Positions 16,142 through 24,779 of a DNA stretch of 64,000 bases are shown here, piece by piece; the first letter of the stretch is position 1; each line of letters begins with the position of its first letter. This stretch comes from Roseovarius sp. ZX-A-9. Its GTDB lineage: Bacteria > Pseudomonadota > Alphaproteobacteria > Rhodobacterales > Rhodobacteraceae. A model generated the notes under the pieces. That model made no database searches, was not told the origin of the DNA, and saw only the letters and a list, made by a program, of their open reading frames with translations. The position numbers were made by a program, and so were the translations under genes. The stretch lies in NCBI RefSeq assembly GCF_028369135.1, contig NZ_JAPWHW010000017.1, positions 1 through 64,000 on the forward strand. The letters are read 5' to 3'.

Positions 16142-17110
16142 TCAGCTCCCCGAGCCTCTCTCATTCTGCCATTGTTCAAAAAGCTGTCGCAGCGTGGTTT
16201 CCGCGCGCTCTTCGAGCCATTGGCCGAATTCCGGGTTGTCCTTGCGGGTGATCTTGATAGCGATCGACTTGCCATCGACTGAAAGTGTGCCGACAGGGCT
16301 ACCACTATTGTCCTTTACCACGGTCGTTTGGCCACGGGCGCTTTGGTCGGCTGCGCCACGCGCCTTGCTGGAGCAAGCAACATAGACGGCTTGAAACTTG
16401 TCCGAGCTTGGAGTGGTGTCAGGCAGAGAGGCAAGTGTCTCACGCGCAATGTCGACAAGCGGAACCTTCTCTGAAAGTGCAGCAAGATCACCCCATTGGC
16501 GTCGACCTACGCCATGAGCCGGGCCGATAAGCCGGACAAGTTCGTCAGGCAGCTGCTCGATGACTACACGATGGTTCGACACACCTTGCCGGGTGAGGCC
16601 TAGGGCGTCCTGAATGACGCCAGGCTTGTAACCGGCCTCCTGCATCTCTTTGATAAAAAGAGATTTTTCAATGAAGGACGGATCCAGCCGCAGGTTGTTT
16701 TCCTGACCTTGCGCGATCAGAGAAGCATCATCATCGAGCGTTCGAACGATCGCTTTGACGGTTCCACCAACTCTTCGAATGGCTGCAAGTCTGCGACGCC
16801 CGTAGATGATGCGGTATCGATCCGGTTGGTCAGAGGGGCGAACCATGATCGGCACTTGCTGACCATGCTTGCGAATGCTTTCGGCGAGATCTTCAATGCT
16901 ACTATCTTCCAGGATCAGGCGATCCCGGAGGCCATCCATATCGATCCGGTCGGGTTCGATATCTCGGATTGAGTTGGCAGTGATTTCCCGGAGAGAGTCC
17001 CGCAATCCGCCAACCGAGCCAGGTAGCTTCGAGGATTTGACCGGGGCAGGGGAGGGGGCTGCCGACTCTTTCTCGTCTTTCGGTGGCTGGTTGAAGATAT
17101 TTCGAGCCAT
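16142..17110 (-). CDS. repB: Plasmid partition protein RepB (ParB)
   Basis: The 322-residue protein begins MARNIFNQPP and has a ParB N-terminal domain (IEDLAESIRKHGQQVPIMVRPS, YRIIYGRRRLAAIRRVG, LIAQGQENNLRLDPSFIEKSLF). A helix-turn-helix region (VIQDALGLTRQGVSNHRVVIEQLP) follows, then a C-terminal dimerisation part. It binds the plasmid centromere and acts with RepA in segregation. The start at 17110 shares one base with the repA stop (TGATG), so translation is coupled. An ATG 15 bases further upstream lies inside repA and lacks family residues. Confidence 0.95.
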   Translation of the reverse strand: MARNIFNQPPKDEKESAAPSPAPVKSSKLPGSVGGLRDSLREITANSIRDIEPDRIDMDGLRDRLILEDSSIEDLAESIRKHGQQVPIMVRPSDQPDRYRIIYGRRRLAAIRRVGGTVKAIVRTLDDDASLIAQGQENNLRLDPSFIEKSLFIKEMQEAGYKPGVIQDALGLTRQGVSNHRVVIEQLPDELVRLIGPAHGVGRRQWGDLAALSEKVPLVDIARETLASLPDTTPSSDKFQAVYVACSSKARGAADQSARGQTTVVKDNSGSPVGTLSVDGKSIAIKITRKDNPEFGQWLEERAETTLRQLFEQWQNERGSGS

Positions 17111-18309
17111 CAGCGACGCCCCCATGCCATTTGGATTGTCTGCTCCAGCTCATCGGCAACGCTGTTCACGCTGGTCAAAGCCCGATCAATGGTCTTCCGA
17201 ATGAGCTGGCTCGGGTCTACCTCATAGATGGTTTGCTGAGTCATGCCGGCGTCAGAAATGGCTGTCGACTTCAGCATCGGTTCAGTCATGACTTGGCCCG
17301 CAAGGATTGAACGTAGGTACCCGGCCATTTGCGTTTGTGGTCCGTCCGACGGCTCGTAGCGTGTGATCAGGAACTTTACGAAGTCCCAAGTGACATGTCG
17401 TCCAATCGCCTCTTCGACGGCTTTGACCGTTTCCGAAGCGAGTTTGAGGAACTGGCTCATCGAAGCGATGTCGAGCATGCCGGGGACGACCGTCACAAGT
17501 AAGCCCGTGGACGCTGCCAATGCTGTCAATGTCAGGAAGCCCAACTGCGGAGGGCAATCGATCAGCACGATGTCATAGTCTGAGTCGACTTCCTCTAGCG
17601 CCAGAGCAAGACGCTCTGCAAAAATCGGCTGAACCCTGCGCGCAAGGGCATTCGCTGTCTCGGTTTCGTACTCGGACAACATCAAGCCAGCCGGGACCAT
17701 GTCGAGCTTGTGGAAGTATGTTTTCTGGATGACCTCCGAGAGCGGAACCTGATCATCGTATCTCAATGCGTCGTAGATTGTGCCGCCTTCGGCGAATTCG
17801 AGCTCAGGCCGGAAGCCGAAAAATGTCGTCAAACTGGCCTGCGGGTCGAGGTCCAGAACAAGCACGCGGTAGCCACGCAGGGCATACCTGTGTGCCAAAT
17901 GGATTGTCGCTGTTGTCTTCGAGCTGCCGCCTTTGAAATTCACGACCGAAATGACCTGAAGACGGTCACCGTCTCGGCGGCCAGGTCTGTACGCGTCAGC
18001 ATTTTTGCCTGTCCGCGCCAAAATGTTGCGGAGGTCGTCAACTTCTTCGGCCGTGTAGAACCTATGACCGCGACCGTCAGTGTGAACTTCTGGGAAGCTG
18101 CCATCTTTGTGGCGGTTGCGCAGGTTCGACGTACTAACGCGCAGCAACTCGGCGACCTCGGTCGAGCTGAAGCGGCGCAAGGACTTGCGTTCTTCTGGCT
18201 CGAACGCAACTTTCATCTGCCGGTCAAGCGACTCAGCAAGACTGTCTGCGAATGCTCCGATGTCAGAAGAGCCTATGCCTTGCGCGTAGCCCGTATTTCG
18301 ATCATCCAT
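17110..18309 (-). CDS. repA: Plasmid partition ATPase RepA (ParA)
   Basis: The 399-residue ParA-type ATPase has an N-terminal MerR-like helix-turn-helix (FSSTEVAELLRVSTSNLRNRHKDG), the deviant Walker A VVNFKGGSSKTTATIHLA, Walker A' VLVLDLDPQASLTTFFG and Walker B YDIVLIDCPPQLGFLT. It drives plasmid segregation and, with RepB, represses the repABC operon. The start at 18309 (MDDRNTG) has an AGAGG site; an in-frame ATG at 18369 would precede it by 20 residues rich in Lys and Arg. Inverted repeats of TCTGACGG just upstream are candidate operators. Confidence 0.95.
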   Translation of the reverse strand: MDDRNTGYAQGIGSSDIGAFADSLAESLDRQMKVAFEPEERKSLRRFSSTEVAELLRVSTSNLRNRHKDGSFPEVHTDGRGHRFYTAEEVDDLRNILARTGKNADAYRPGRRDGDRLQVISVVNFKGGSSKTTATIHLAHRYALRGYRVLVLDLDPQASLTTFFGFRPELEFAEGGTIYDALRYDDQVPLSEVIQKTYFHKLDMVPAGLMLSEYETETANALARRVQPIFAERLALALEEVDSDYDIVLIDCPPQLGFLTLTALAASTGLLVTVVPGMLDIASMSQFLKLASETVKAVEEAIGRHVTWDFVKFLITRYEPSDGPQTQMAGYLRSILAGQVMTEPMLKSTAISDAGMTQQTIYEVDPSQLIRKTIDRALTSVNSVADELEQTIQMAWGRR

Positions 18310-18350
18310 GTTCTGCCGCCTCTCATGGCCTTTGCTAAGGCTCTTTGTCG

Positions 18351-18393
18351 TTCTGACGGTTAAAGCCACGTCTGACGCGTTTTGCCGTCAGAA
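18351..18393. promoter_or_regulatory. Inverted repeat upstream of repA, candidate RepA operator
   Basis: TTCTGACGG (18351-18359) and CCGTCAGAA (18385-18393) form 9-bp arms, with a further TCTGACG at 18371-18377 between them. The cluster lies 40-85 bases upstream of the repA start, where autorepression of repABC operons is exerted. Confidence 0.5.
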
Positions 18394-18449
18394 TGGAAAT
18401 GCCACGAACATCTGAGTCCGGCAAGAAGAATCTAGATGTAGTGCAAAAG

Positions 18450-18458
18450 TTATCCACA
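18450..18458 (+). promoter_or_regulatory. DnaA box
   Basis: TTATCCACA is a perfect DnaA-binding 9-mer in the 366-base gap upstream of repA. GTGCAAAA at 18441-18448, directly beside it, is a half of the operator-like repeat at 19756-19783. The rest of 18310-18675 shows no gene. Confidence 0.6.
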
Positions 18459-18675
18459 GCACCAATTTGGCCGCGCGGGGCCCGCGCTATATAACGCATT
18501 GATTCCTAACGATAAAGGCCGCGTCTGGCGAAGCCGATACCCTTCGAGATATTTTCTGCTCGCGCGAACTAACCCCAAGGCTTTGTTGGATATTTACGTG
18601 GTTTTCGTCCAGTTGAGGCGATGATTCTGTAAGATTTTGGCCGAGTGACAGGAGTAGTTTGCCGACCATCGCCGC

Positions 18676-19557
18676 CTACAAAAGGCCGAGACGCTCTGCC
18701 CGCTCCAGCAGCATTCTGACTGAGGAAGGCTGCCAGCTGGTGCGACCGCGTGGGGTGCGCTCACGCATGGATTCCAGTCGGTCGCAGATTGCCTGCAAGG
18801 TGATCTCGGGGTCAGCACCTTTGATTGCGGCGACAATCGCAGGCAGGCGATCGTCGGTTTCGCGACGACCGGCGCGCCCAAGCACTTCAGCCGGCAGGAA
18901 TCCGTCCGCCACGTATGCCTTCACGGCGCGGAGCAGGCGGCTTTGCGTCCAGCGCCGATCATGGGGCAGGGGGCCATTGATGATCCGCAGCACGTCTTCC
19001 CAAGCCATATCGGGGCGCAGGCGGCGCACATGGGGCACCCAATCCTGCGCGGTCTCGTTGAGGCGCTCCATGTAGCCATCCTGCCGCGCCAGCCGTACCT
19101 TGCGCAGCGCTTCAGGGTCCTTGGCGCGAAGACCTGGGTTGCCGCCGACGCGGCCCTTTGAGCGTGCCGAGGCAAGTCCGGCTTTGGTACGCTCGCGGAT
19201 CAGAGCGCGTTCGAACTCAGCCGCAGCGCCCAGAACCTGCAACGTGAACTTGCCCTGGGGCGAGGCAGTGTCGATCGGGTCCTGGAGCGAGCGGAAGAAC
19301 GCCCCCTTGCCCTCCAGTCTTTCGATCACCTCAAGCAAGTGCGACAGAGACCGCGCAAGCCGGTCGATCCGCACGACGACCAGCGTGTCGCCCTTGCCAA
19401 TCCGCTCCAGCACACGTGCAAGCACCGGCCGCGCCCGATTGCCACCTGAGGCGTGCTCTTCAAAGATCTCTGCGCAACCCGCAGATTGAAGGGCCTCGGA
19501 CTGGGGCAGGGGGGTTTGATCCTCTGTGGATACGCGCGCATAGCCTATCAGGGGCAT
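18676..19557 (-). CDS. Serine recombinase (resolvase/invertase family)
   Basis: The 293-residue protein has the resolvase catalytic domain: IGYARVSTEDQ with Ser10 as nucleophile, LVVVRIDRLARSLSHLLEVIE, SPQGKFTLQVLGAAAEFERALIRERTKAGLASARSKGRVGG. The C-terminal extension of about 130 residues (PHVRRLRPDMAWEDVLRIIN, TQSRLLRAVKAYVADG, SSVRMLLERAERLGLL) is longer than in Tn3 resolvases and is probably a DNA-binding part. It sits next to repA and most likely resolves plasmid multimers. Repeats just upstream of its start could be its recombination site. Confidence 0.88.
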   Translation of the reverse strand: MPLIGYARVSTEDQTPLPQSEALQSAGCAEIFEEHASGGNRARPVLARVLERIGKGDTLVVVRIDRLARSLSHLLEVIERLEGKGAFFRSLQDPIDTASPQGKFTLQVLGAAAEFERALIRERTKAGLASARSKGRVGGNPGLRAKDPEALRKVRLARQDGYMERLNETAQDWVPHVRRLRPDMAWEDVLRIINGPLPHDRRWTQSRLLRAVKAYVADGFLPAEVLGRAGRRETDDRLPAIVAAIKGADPEITLQAICDRLESMRERTPRGRTSWQPSSVRMLLERAERLGLL

Positions 19558-19567
19558 GGAAAAGAGC

Positions 19568-19612
19568 CGTTTGCAATTTAAGATATCGCTAATAAACGAC
19601 CGTTTGTAAACG
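19568..19612. repeat. Candidate res site of the serine recombinase
   Basis: CGTTT and AAACG form the ends of a 31-base element (19568-19598), followed two bases later by CGTTTGTAAACG (19601-19612). Such paired dyads directly upstream of the gene are the usual layout of resolvase sites. AT-rich centre. Assignment is by position only. Confidence 0.4.
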
Positions 19613-19755
19613 AATGCAAGTAGGTGCTCTCTCGTCGCGCTCGTCCAAAAACCCTTGGTTTCCTTGCGCTGAACGCGATCTGAGAGGTTTCACCGGCAGT
19701 CGCGCGCGCATACTATATAAAGAGCGAAGGCAACCGCCACAAAATCACTTGGGTA

Positions 19756-19783
19756 ATGTGCAAAAGAACAGTATTTTGCACAT
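19756..19783. promoter_or_regulatory. Operator-like inverted repeat abutting the RHE_PE00001 start
   Basis: ATGTGCAAAA and TTTTGCACAT form perfect 10-bp arms with an 8-base spacer, and the right arm ends directly before the ATG at 19784. No Shine-Dalgarno site is visible in front of that ATG. A bound protein or an RNA hairpin here would block translation or transcription; self-control by the HTH protein downstream is plausible. Confidence 0.5.
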
Positions 19784-20851
19784 ATGAAGACCCAAGCATC
19801 CGCCTTGACTGATGATTTCAATGACCCCCTCATCCCCATCGAGGAGGATGAAGAGGCTCACGAAGAGGATCTCTGGTTTCTGCCGGGACCATTCGAAGAA
19901 GAACCAGATGATTTGCCTCCCGGGCCGCGTGCAGAACCGCCGGACTCTGCCGTCATCGAAGACTGGGCAAAGGCAGAAGGCGTTCACGCTGCGCGACTGG
20001 CAAGAGTGGCTGGACGCCTGGGTGCTCTGGATGACAGGCTGCTGCGTGGCCCGGAAGGCTGGCGGCATCGCCTCGCTCTTATCGAGGCAGCGGACCTTAG
20101 CTGGTTCGCAGGGGATCGGGTGAGTTCTGATCGTCTGGCGCTTTGGATATCGATGCGGCTGTCAGGTGCACAGGATGACCCAAATGCACTGGCAAGAGTT
20201 GGATGGGCTGTTCGGCGTCTGACAGGCGGTCCCGGACCGAAGGCTGACTTGGCCGCCTTCCTGGATCGCCGCGATCCCGAGAACATTGAAGGCAGCGCTG
20301 AGCGTTTCGAAGATCGCGCGGGCGGATGGTTGGACGTAATGGCTGCAGCAGCCGAGCTCCACCCAATCACGCGGGCTTGCATGGGCTTTCATCTCTGGAA
20401 CCTGGCCGGCCTCGGACAGCACGGCGGCCAGATGGAAGCCGCCGTCACCTCGTCCCGGATCGCGGCCAGCGATGGAAGTGGCGCCATCTTCGCACCGCTC
20501 GCCATGGGCGGGGCAGGGGGGCTGCGTGGTTCGGGCTTGCCGCCCGAACGTTTGGCCCGCTGGCTGGATGGGATGAACAGCGCAATTCTAACGGCGATGC
20601 GCCATCTAGATGGTACCCAAACATGGAGTTTTCGGGCGGAAGGAGCCATGTCTCAGCTTTCGGGCAGAACTCCGGCCGCTCTTCGGTCTGTGTTGACAGA
20701 TTGGACTTTGGTGTCGGCCCCGATGGCGGAGGCCCTAACAGGCGCAAGTCGCGCGGCTGTTCAAAGGAACCTCGCATGGATGGAAGAGCGAGGCCTGATC
20801 CGAGAAGTGACGCAACAAGGGCGATTCAGAATGTGGCGGATCAAGGACTAG
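19784..20851 (+). CDS. RHE_PE00001-family plasmid protein (DUF1612/HTH)
   Basis: The 355-residue protein has an acidic N-terminus, a middle region like DUF1612 (LARVAGRLGALDDRLLRGPEGWRHRLALIEAADLSWFAGD) and a C-terminal helix-turn-helix (LVSAPMAEALTGASRAAVQRNLAWMEERGLIREVTQQGRFRMWRI). This layout is that of a protein family found mostly on rhizobial and rhodobacterial plasmids. Function is unknown; DNA binding is likely. The start at 19784 abuts a perfect inverted repeat, suggesting autoregulation. A small gene often found beside it is present but broken at 21011-21196. Confidence 0.75.
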   Translation: MKTQASALTDDFNDPLIPIEEDEEAHEEDLWFLPGPFEEEPDDLPPGPRAEPPDSAVIEDWAKAEGVHAARLARVAGRLGALDDRLLRGPEGWRHRLALIEAADLSWFAGDRVSSDRLALWISMRLSGAQDDPNALARVGWAVRRLTGGPGPKADLAAFLDRRDPENIEGSAERFEDRAGGWLDVMAAAAELHPITRACMGFHLWNLAGLGQHGGQMEAAVTSSRIAASDGSGAIFAPLAMGGAGGLRGSGLPPERLARWLDGMNSAILTAMRHLDGTQTWSFRAEGAMSQLSGRTPAALRSVLTDWTLVSAPMAEALTGASRAAVQRNLAWMEERGLIREVTQQGRFRMWRIKD

Positions 20852-21010
20852 ACCTTTGTGATCAGATCCAGCGACAGGGACCTTCTCGGTTCATTGAGGG
20901 AGGAGCGCTTGACGCCAATACTTACGTTCATCGATGCGGCCAAAGGGTCGTGGTTTGAACATCGACCTAAGTGTTTTGGTCAGAATCGCACTGTGTGATC
21001 CGGCAACGAG

Positions 21011-21196
21011 CTAAGGCAGGCTTTCGAAAAGATCCGGTGTGTCCTCGTCGCGCCGCCTGCTCAGACCCTCGCCAAGATGCAGGCAAGGGTGCTTAATTCG
21101 TGTCAGGCCTTTGCCACCCTCAAAATGGACCCACCCTCCTCTGGGCATGCCAACGCTTACGATCAGCGCCCCGCATATTGGACAAGTCCGCCTGAA
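21011..21196 (-). pseudogene. 5'-truncated small zinc-finger-like plasmid protein
   Basis: About 60 residues read FRRTCPICGALIVSVGMPRGGWVHFEGGKGLTRIKHPCLHLGEGLSRRRDEDTPDLFESLP when pieced together, with a CPxC pair and a later Cys that could hold zinc. The ending in TPDLF is like small proteins I associate with alphaproteobacterial plasmids. No start codon with a ribosome site is visible in frame at the right place. Upstream the frame runs into sequence adjoining the broken fabI. It looks cut at its 5' end by the event that brought in the fabI-phaC segment. Confidence 0.4.
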
Positions 21197-21284
21197 CGAT
21201 GCGCCCCTCTTGCTTTCACGATCGCCCCGAACTGCCCAACCGCCGCGGACGGATACCGTGCGCCCTGACGACAGACGGCGGGTG

Positions 21285-21654
21285 TGAACGAGTGAACCGA
21301 GATGTCCATCGCTGCGCCAAAGCCTTCCCGCGAACAATCGACAACATTGCCGTGCAGGTCTTCCTTCGGACAATAGGCGACCGAGTGCAGGACGAAATCA
21401 AGCTGCCCCCAAGAGGAGGCAATGGCCTCGAACAGCGCATCCATGTCCGCGTCGGCTGTGACATCCAGCGGCATGAAGATTTCAGCGTCCAGCGCCTCGG
21501 CGACCGGTTGCACAAAGGGTCGCGCCCTTTCATTGAGGTAGGTAACTGCAAGTTCGGCCCCCTCCCGATGGAAAGCGCGCGCGCAGCCGCTGGCGATCGA
21601 ATGTTCGTTTGCGATCCCGACCACGAGACCGCGTTTTCCGTCAAGCAAGCCCAT
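21285..21654 (-). pseudogene. fabI: 3'-truncated enoyl-ACP reductase (fabI)
   Basis: The first 123 residues are clear FabI: MGLLDGKRGLVVGIANEHSIA, AVTYLNERARPFVQPVAE, MPLDVTADADMDALFEAI and LDFVLHSVAYCPKEDLHG, ending at AMDISVHSF. FabI proteins have about 260 residues, so the Tyr/Lys catalytic half and the C-terminus are missing. After residue 123 (about nt 21285) the reading continues to 21163 without family residues. It lies 32 bases after phaC on the same strand, so it was probably the second gene of that operon before a recombination join removed its end. Confidence 0.8.
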
Positions 21655-21686
21655 CTCTGTTCTTCTCTTTGTTGTGCGGCAGGTGT

Positions 21687-23528
21687 CTATTTCTGATGAA
21701 CGTAGGTTCCCGGCGCGTCGGCCAGGGCATTGCCCATGGCGGGCGGGGGGACAGGCTTGCCTGACCGTTCTTCAAGCCAGGACACCCATTCCAGCCACCA
21801 CGAGCCATCCTTCTTCGGTGTTTGTGCGGCCCAGCTTTCGGGATCGACATAGCGGTCATCATGGCGTGTCGTGGCAATCTGATAGCTGCGGTTCTTGTGG
21901 CCGGGCTCCGAAACAATGCCGGCATTGTGCCCACCGCTGGTCAGCACGAAAGTCAGATCGGTATCGAGATAGAGATGCATCTTGTAGACCGATGGCCAGG
22001 GCGCCACGTGGTCCTTGACCGTGCCGACGGAAAACACCGGAACCCGGATGTCGGTCACCGAAATCGGACGTCCCTCGACGACGAAGCGCCCTTCGGTCAA
22101 CTCGTTGTTCAGATAGAGCGACCGGAGGTATTCCGAATGCATCCGGAACGGCATCCGCGTGCCGTCCGCGTTCCAAGCCAGAAGGTCGAACATCGCCGGT
22201 TCGTCGCCCATCAGGTAGCTGTGAAGGATCCGCGACCAGACCAGATCCACGGAATTGATCATCTGGAAGGCCCCGGACATCTGCGTGGTGTCGAGATATC
22301 CCTGATCCCACATCATGTCTTCGAGGAAGGTCAATTGGCTTTCGTTGATGAACAGCTGCAACTCGCCCGGCTCGGTAAAGTCGATCTGCGAGGCGAAATA
22401 GCTCAGCGATGCGAACGGATCGCCGCCGTCGCGGCCGATGGCGGCGGCGGCGATGGACAGCAGCGTGCCGCCGAGGCAGTAGCCGACGCCGTGGATTTTC
22501 TGATCCGGCACAATGCCCTGCACCGCGCCGATTGCATCCATGACGCCCATCTTGCGGTAGTCGTCGAGCCCCAGATCGCGATCCTCGGCACCCGGATTGC
22601 GCCATGAGATCATGAAGACCGTATAGCCCTGGTCGACCAGGAACTTCACCATCGAGTTTTCGGGCGAGAGGTCGAGGATGTAGTATTTCATGATCCACGC
22701 CGGTACGATCAGGATGGGTTCCGGTCTGACCTTGTCAGTGGTCGGCGTGTATTGAATGAGCTCAATCAGATGGTTGCGATAGACCACTTTGCCGGGCGTC
22801 ACGGCAACCTCGTGGCCGGGCCGGTAGGCTTCGGCCCCGGCTGGTGGCTTGTCGTTTTGCAGGCGGTCCAGATCGTCGAGCCAGTTCTGAAAGCCGCGCA
22901 CCAGGTTCTGCCCGCCGTCCTCCAGGGTCTTTTCCTGCACTTCCGGATTGGTCAGAAAATAGTTCGACGGCGAAAACACATCGAGGAACTGCCGGGTTGC
23001 GAATTCCATGACGTTTTCGTGTTGTCTGGTGACGCCGCGTACGCCTGTTGTCGCGTTGTGCCACCATTGCTGATTGAGAAGGAAGGACTGGTAGAACAGG
23101 TTGTAAGGCCATTTCTGCCAGGCGTCCCCGCGGAACCTCCGGTCTTGCGGCAATGGCTCGATACAGGGAGCGGTTTCATCGCTGTTGACGGCGCACGTCG
23201 CCGCATAGCGTGCAAGCCGCATCCACTTTCGAAACGCCTTCTCCGACAATTCGAACTGCTTTCCGGGAGATGTTGCCAGATGCGCCAACCAGTCCAGATA
23301 GGCACCGGCGAGTGCCGCGGGCGACAGACCCATTGTAAATTTGCCCATCCGGGCTTTCAGCGCGCGATCCAAAAACTCAGGCAGATCGGTATCCGGAAAT
23401 GGCTTATTGCCAGCTTCCTGTTTCGGCGAATCCAGAGGATCAGAGAAACCAAGTATTTTTCCGCCCGACCCGGCCTTGGCGCTAATCTCGTGGGGCATAT
23501 TGGCGGCTTTGGGTATTGCATGGCCCAT
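21687..23528 (-). CDS. phaC: Class I poly(3-hydroxyalkanoate) synthase
   Basis: The 613-residue protein polymerises hydroxyacyl-CoA into PHA granules. The N-terminal PhaC domain (PLPQDRRFRGDAWQKWPYNLFYQSFLL) and the alpha/beta hydrolase core are present: PAWIMKYYILDLSPENSMVKFL, VFMISWRNP, lipase-like box GVGYCLGGTLL with the catalytic Cys, FSVGTVKDHVAPW with Asp and TSGGHNAG with His. Length is normal for class I. The start at 23528 (MGHAIPKAA) follows GAAGGTG; earlier in-frame ATG codons lack a site. A perfect Fnr box lies 57 bases upstream, so low oxygen probably controls it. No phaA, phaB or phasin gene is in the window. Confidence 0.93.
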   Translation of the reverse strand: MGHAIPKAANMPHEISAKAGSGGKILGFSDPLDSPKQEAGNKPFPDTDLPEFLDRALKARMGKFTMGLSPAALAGAYLDWLAHLATSPGKQFELSEKAFRKWMRLARYAATCAVNSDETAPCIEPLPQDRRFRGDAWQKWPYNLFYQSFLLNQQWWHNATTGVRGVTRQHENVMEFATRQFLDVFSPSNYFLTNPEVQEKTLEDGGQNLVRGFQNWLDDLDRLQNDKPPAGAEAYRPGHEVAVTPGKVVYRNHLIELIQYTPTTDKVRPEPILIVPAWIMKYYILDLSPENSMVKFLVDQGYTVFMISWRNPGAEDRDLGLDDYRKMGVMDAIGAVQGIVPDQKIHGVGYCLGGTLLSIAAAAIGRDGGDPFASLSYFASQIDFTEPGELQLFINESQLTFLEDMMWDQGYLDTTQMSGAFQMINSVDLVWSRILHSYLMGDEPAMFDLLAWNADGTRMPFRMHSEYLRSLYLNNELTEGRFVVEGRPISVTDIRVPVFSVGTVKDHVAPWPSVYKMHLYLDTDLTFVLTSGGHNAGIVSEPGHKNRSYQIATTRHDDRYVDPESWAAQTPKKDGSWWLEWVSWLEERSGKPVPPPAMGNALADAPGTYVHQK

Positions 23529-23584
23529 CGCTTGGCACCTTCTGTATGGTCCGCGCCGGTTTAGCGATGCCCGTTTAACGATCA

Positions 23585-23598
23585 TTGATTTCGATCAA
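23585..23598. promoter_or_regulatory. Fnr/FnrL box
   Basis: TTGATTTCGATCAA is a perfect TTGAT-N4-ATCAA Fnr site, 57 bases from the phaC start and about 200 from the HlyD gene. It suggests oxygen control of phaC and possibly of the divergent export operon. The rest of 23529-23795 holds no gene that I can see. Confidence 0.7.
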
Positions 23599-23795
23599 AT
23601 CGCCAAAGTTGAATCGGCGTTAGACGCTGGATTGTTCGTTTCAAGGTAGGCACGAAACCCTGCCGACGCATCCGACAGTTTGGCATATCGGTCATGTAAA
23701 TACTGCAATGCAGCATGTGTTTACGCGGCGTTGCAGCAAGACTAAGTTCAGGAAGCCTTGCTGATTTCACGGGTGCCGAGATGAGGAGAAGACCA

Positions 23796-24779
23796 ATGCA
23801 ATGGAAACGCTATGGCACAGTTGCTGTCATCCTCAGCGTGCTTTTGGGCGGTGCATACATATTCTGGTTGGACAGCCAAACCGCAGAGCTCCCGGTCGGC
23901 ATCGTCCGCTCGAACGGGCGGATTGAGGCAGAGCGTATCGATGTGGCGGCCAAGCTTCCGGGGCGTATCGCCGAGGTTCGCGTTTCCGAGGGCCAGTGGG
24001 TCGAGGCGGGAGATCTGGTGGCGATTATGGACACCGCCGAGATCGACGCCCAGTTGCGCCAGGCCAAGGCCGCCGTCGCCCAGGCAGAGCAGCAGAAACT
24101 GCAAACCGAGGCCCTGCTGAACCAACGCCTGTCCGAACAGGAATTCGCACAGGCGGAATTTGCCCGCGCCGAGCAACTTGCGGCAAAGGGTCATGCGCCA
24201 CAGGAGCTAGTCGATCAAAGAAAATCCGCCCTGACAACCGCAGATGCCGGAGTGGCCGCCGCCCGAGCAGGCATCGACCTTGCAACTGCCACGATTGCGT
24301 CGGCCGAGGCAACAGTTGAGCGACTGCAAAGCATCCGGGCCGATGCAGCTCTGGTGGCTCCGCACGATGGGCGAGTTCAATACACCCTCGCCAAAGCCGG
24401 GGAAGTCGTCGGCGCCGGCGGCAGGGTCGTGACGCTGACTGATCTGACCGACATCTACATGACGATCTTTCTTCCCGCGCGCGACGCTGGCCTGCTGGCC
24501 ATCGGGGCTGAGGCGCGGATTGTCCTTGACCCAATTCCCGACTACGTGATCCCGGCCCAGGCTACTTTTGTCGCCAGCACCGCCCAGTTCACCCCGAAAT
24601 CGGTGGAAACCGCCGATGAACGCGACCAGTTGATGTTCCGAGTGAAGCTGACTATCCCGGCGGAGTTGTTGGAAGAATACCAGGAACAGGCGAAGGCGGG
24701 CGTGGCGGGTGTCGGCTATGTGCGCGTCGACGATACCGTCGATTGGCCCGATGCCCTTCAGGTGAAGTTGCCGCAATGA
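23796..24779 (+). CDS. HlyD-family membrane fusion protein
   Basis: The 327-residue periplasmic adaptor has an N-terminal TM anchor (GTVAVILSVLLGGAYIFWL), a biotinyl-lipoyl-like half motif (GRIEAERIDVAAKLPGRIAEVRVSEGQWVEAGDLVAIMDT), a long alpha-hairpin rich in Ala, Glu and Gln (about 95-195) and a second half motif (VAPHDGRVQYTLAKAGEVV). It resembles YhiI, which works with RbbA/YhhJ-type ABC proteins. The start at 23796 is picked because GAGGAG lies 9-14 bases upstream. The next gene's ATG overlaps its stop (ATGA). Confidence 0.9.
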   Translation: MQWKRYGTVAVILSVLLGGAYIFWLDSQTAELPVGIVRSNGRIEAERIDVAAKLPGRIAEVRVSEGQWVEAGDLVAIMDTAEIDAQLRQAKAAVAQAEQQKLQTEALLNQRLSEQEFAQAEFARAEQLAAKGHAPQELVDQRKSALTTADAGVAAARAGIDLATATIASAEATVERLQSIRADAALVAPHDGRVQYTLAKAGEVVGAGGRVVTLTDLTDIYMTIFLPARDAGLLAIGAEARIVLDPIPDYVIPAQATFVASTAQFTPKSVETADERDQLMFRVKLTIPAELLEEYQEQAKAGVAGVGYVRVDDTVDWPDALQVKLPQ

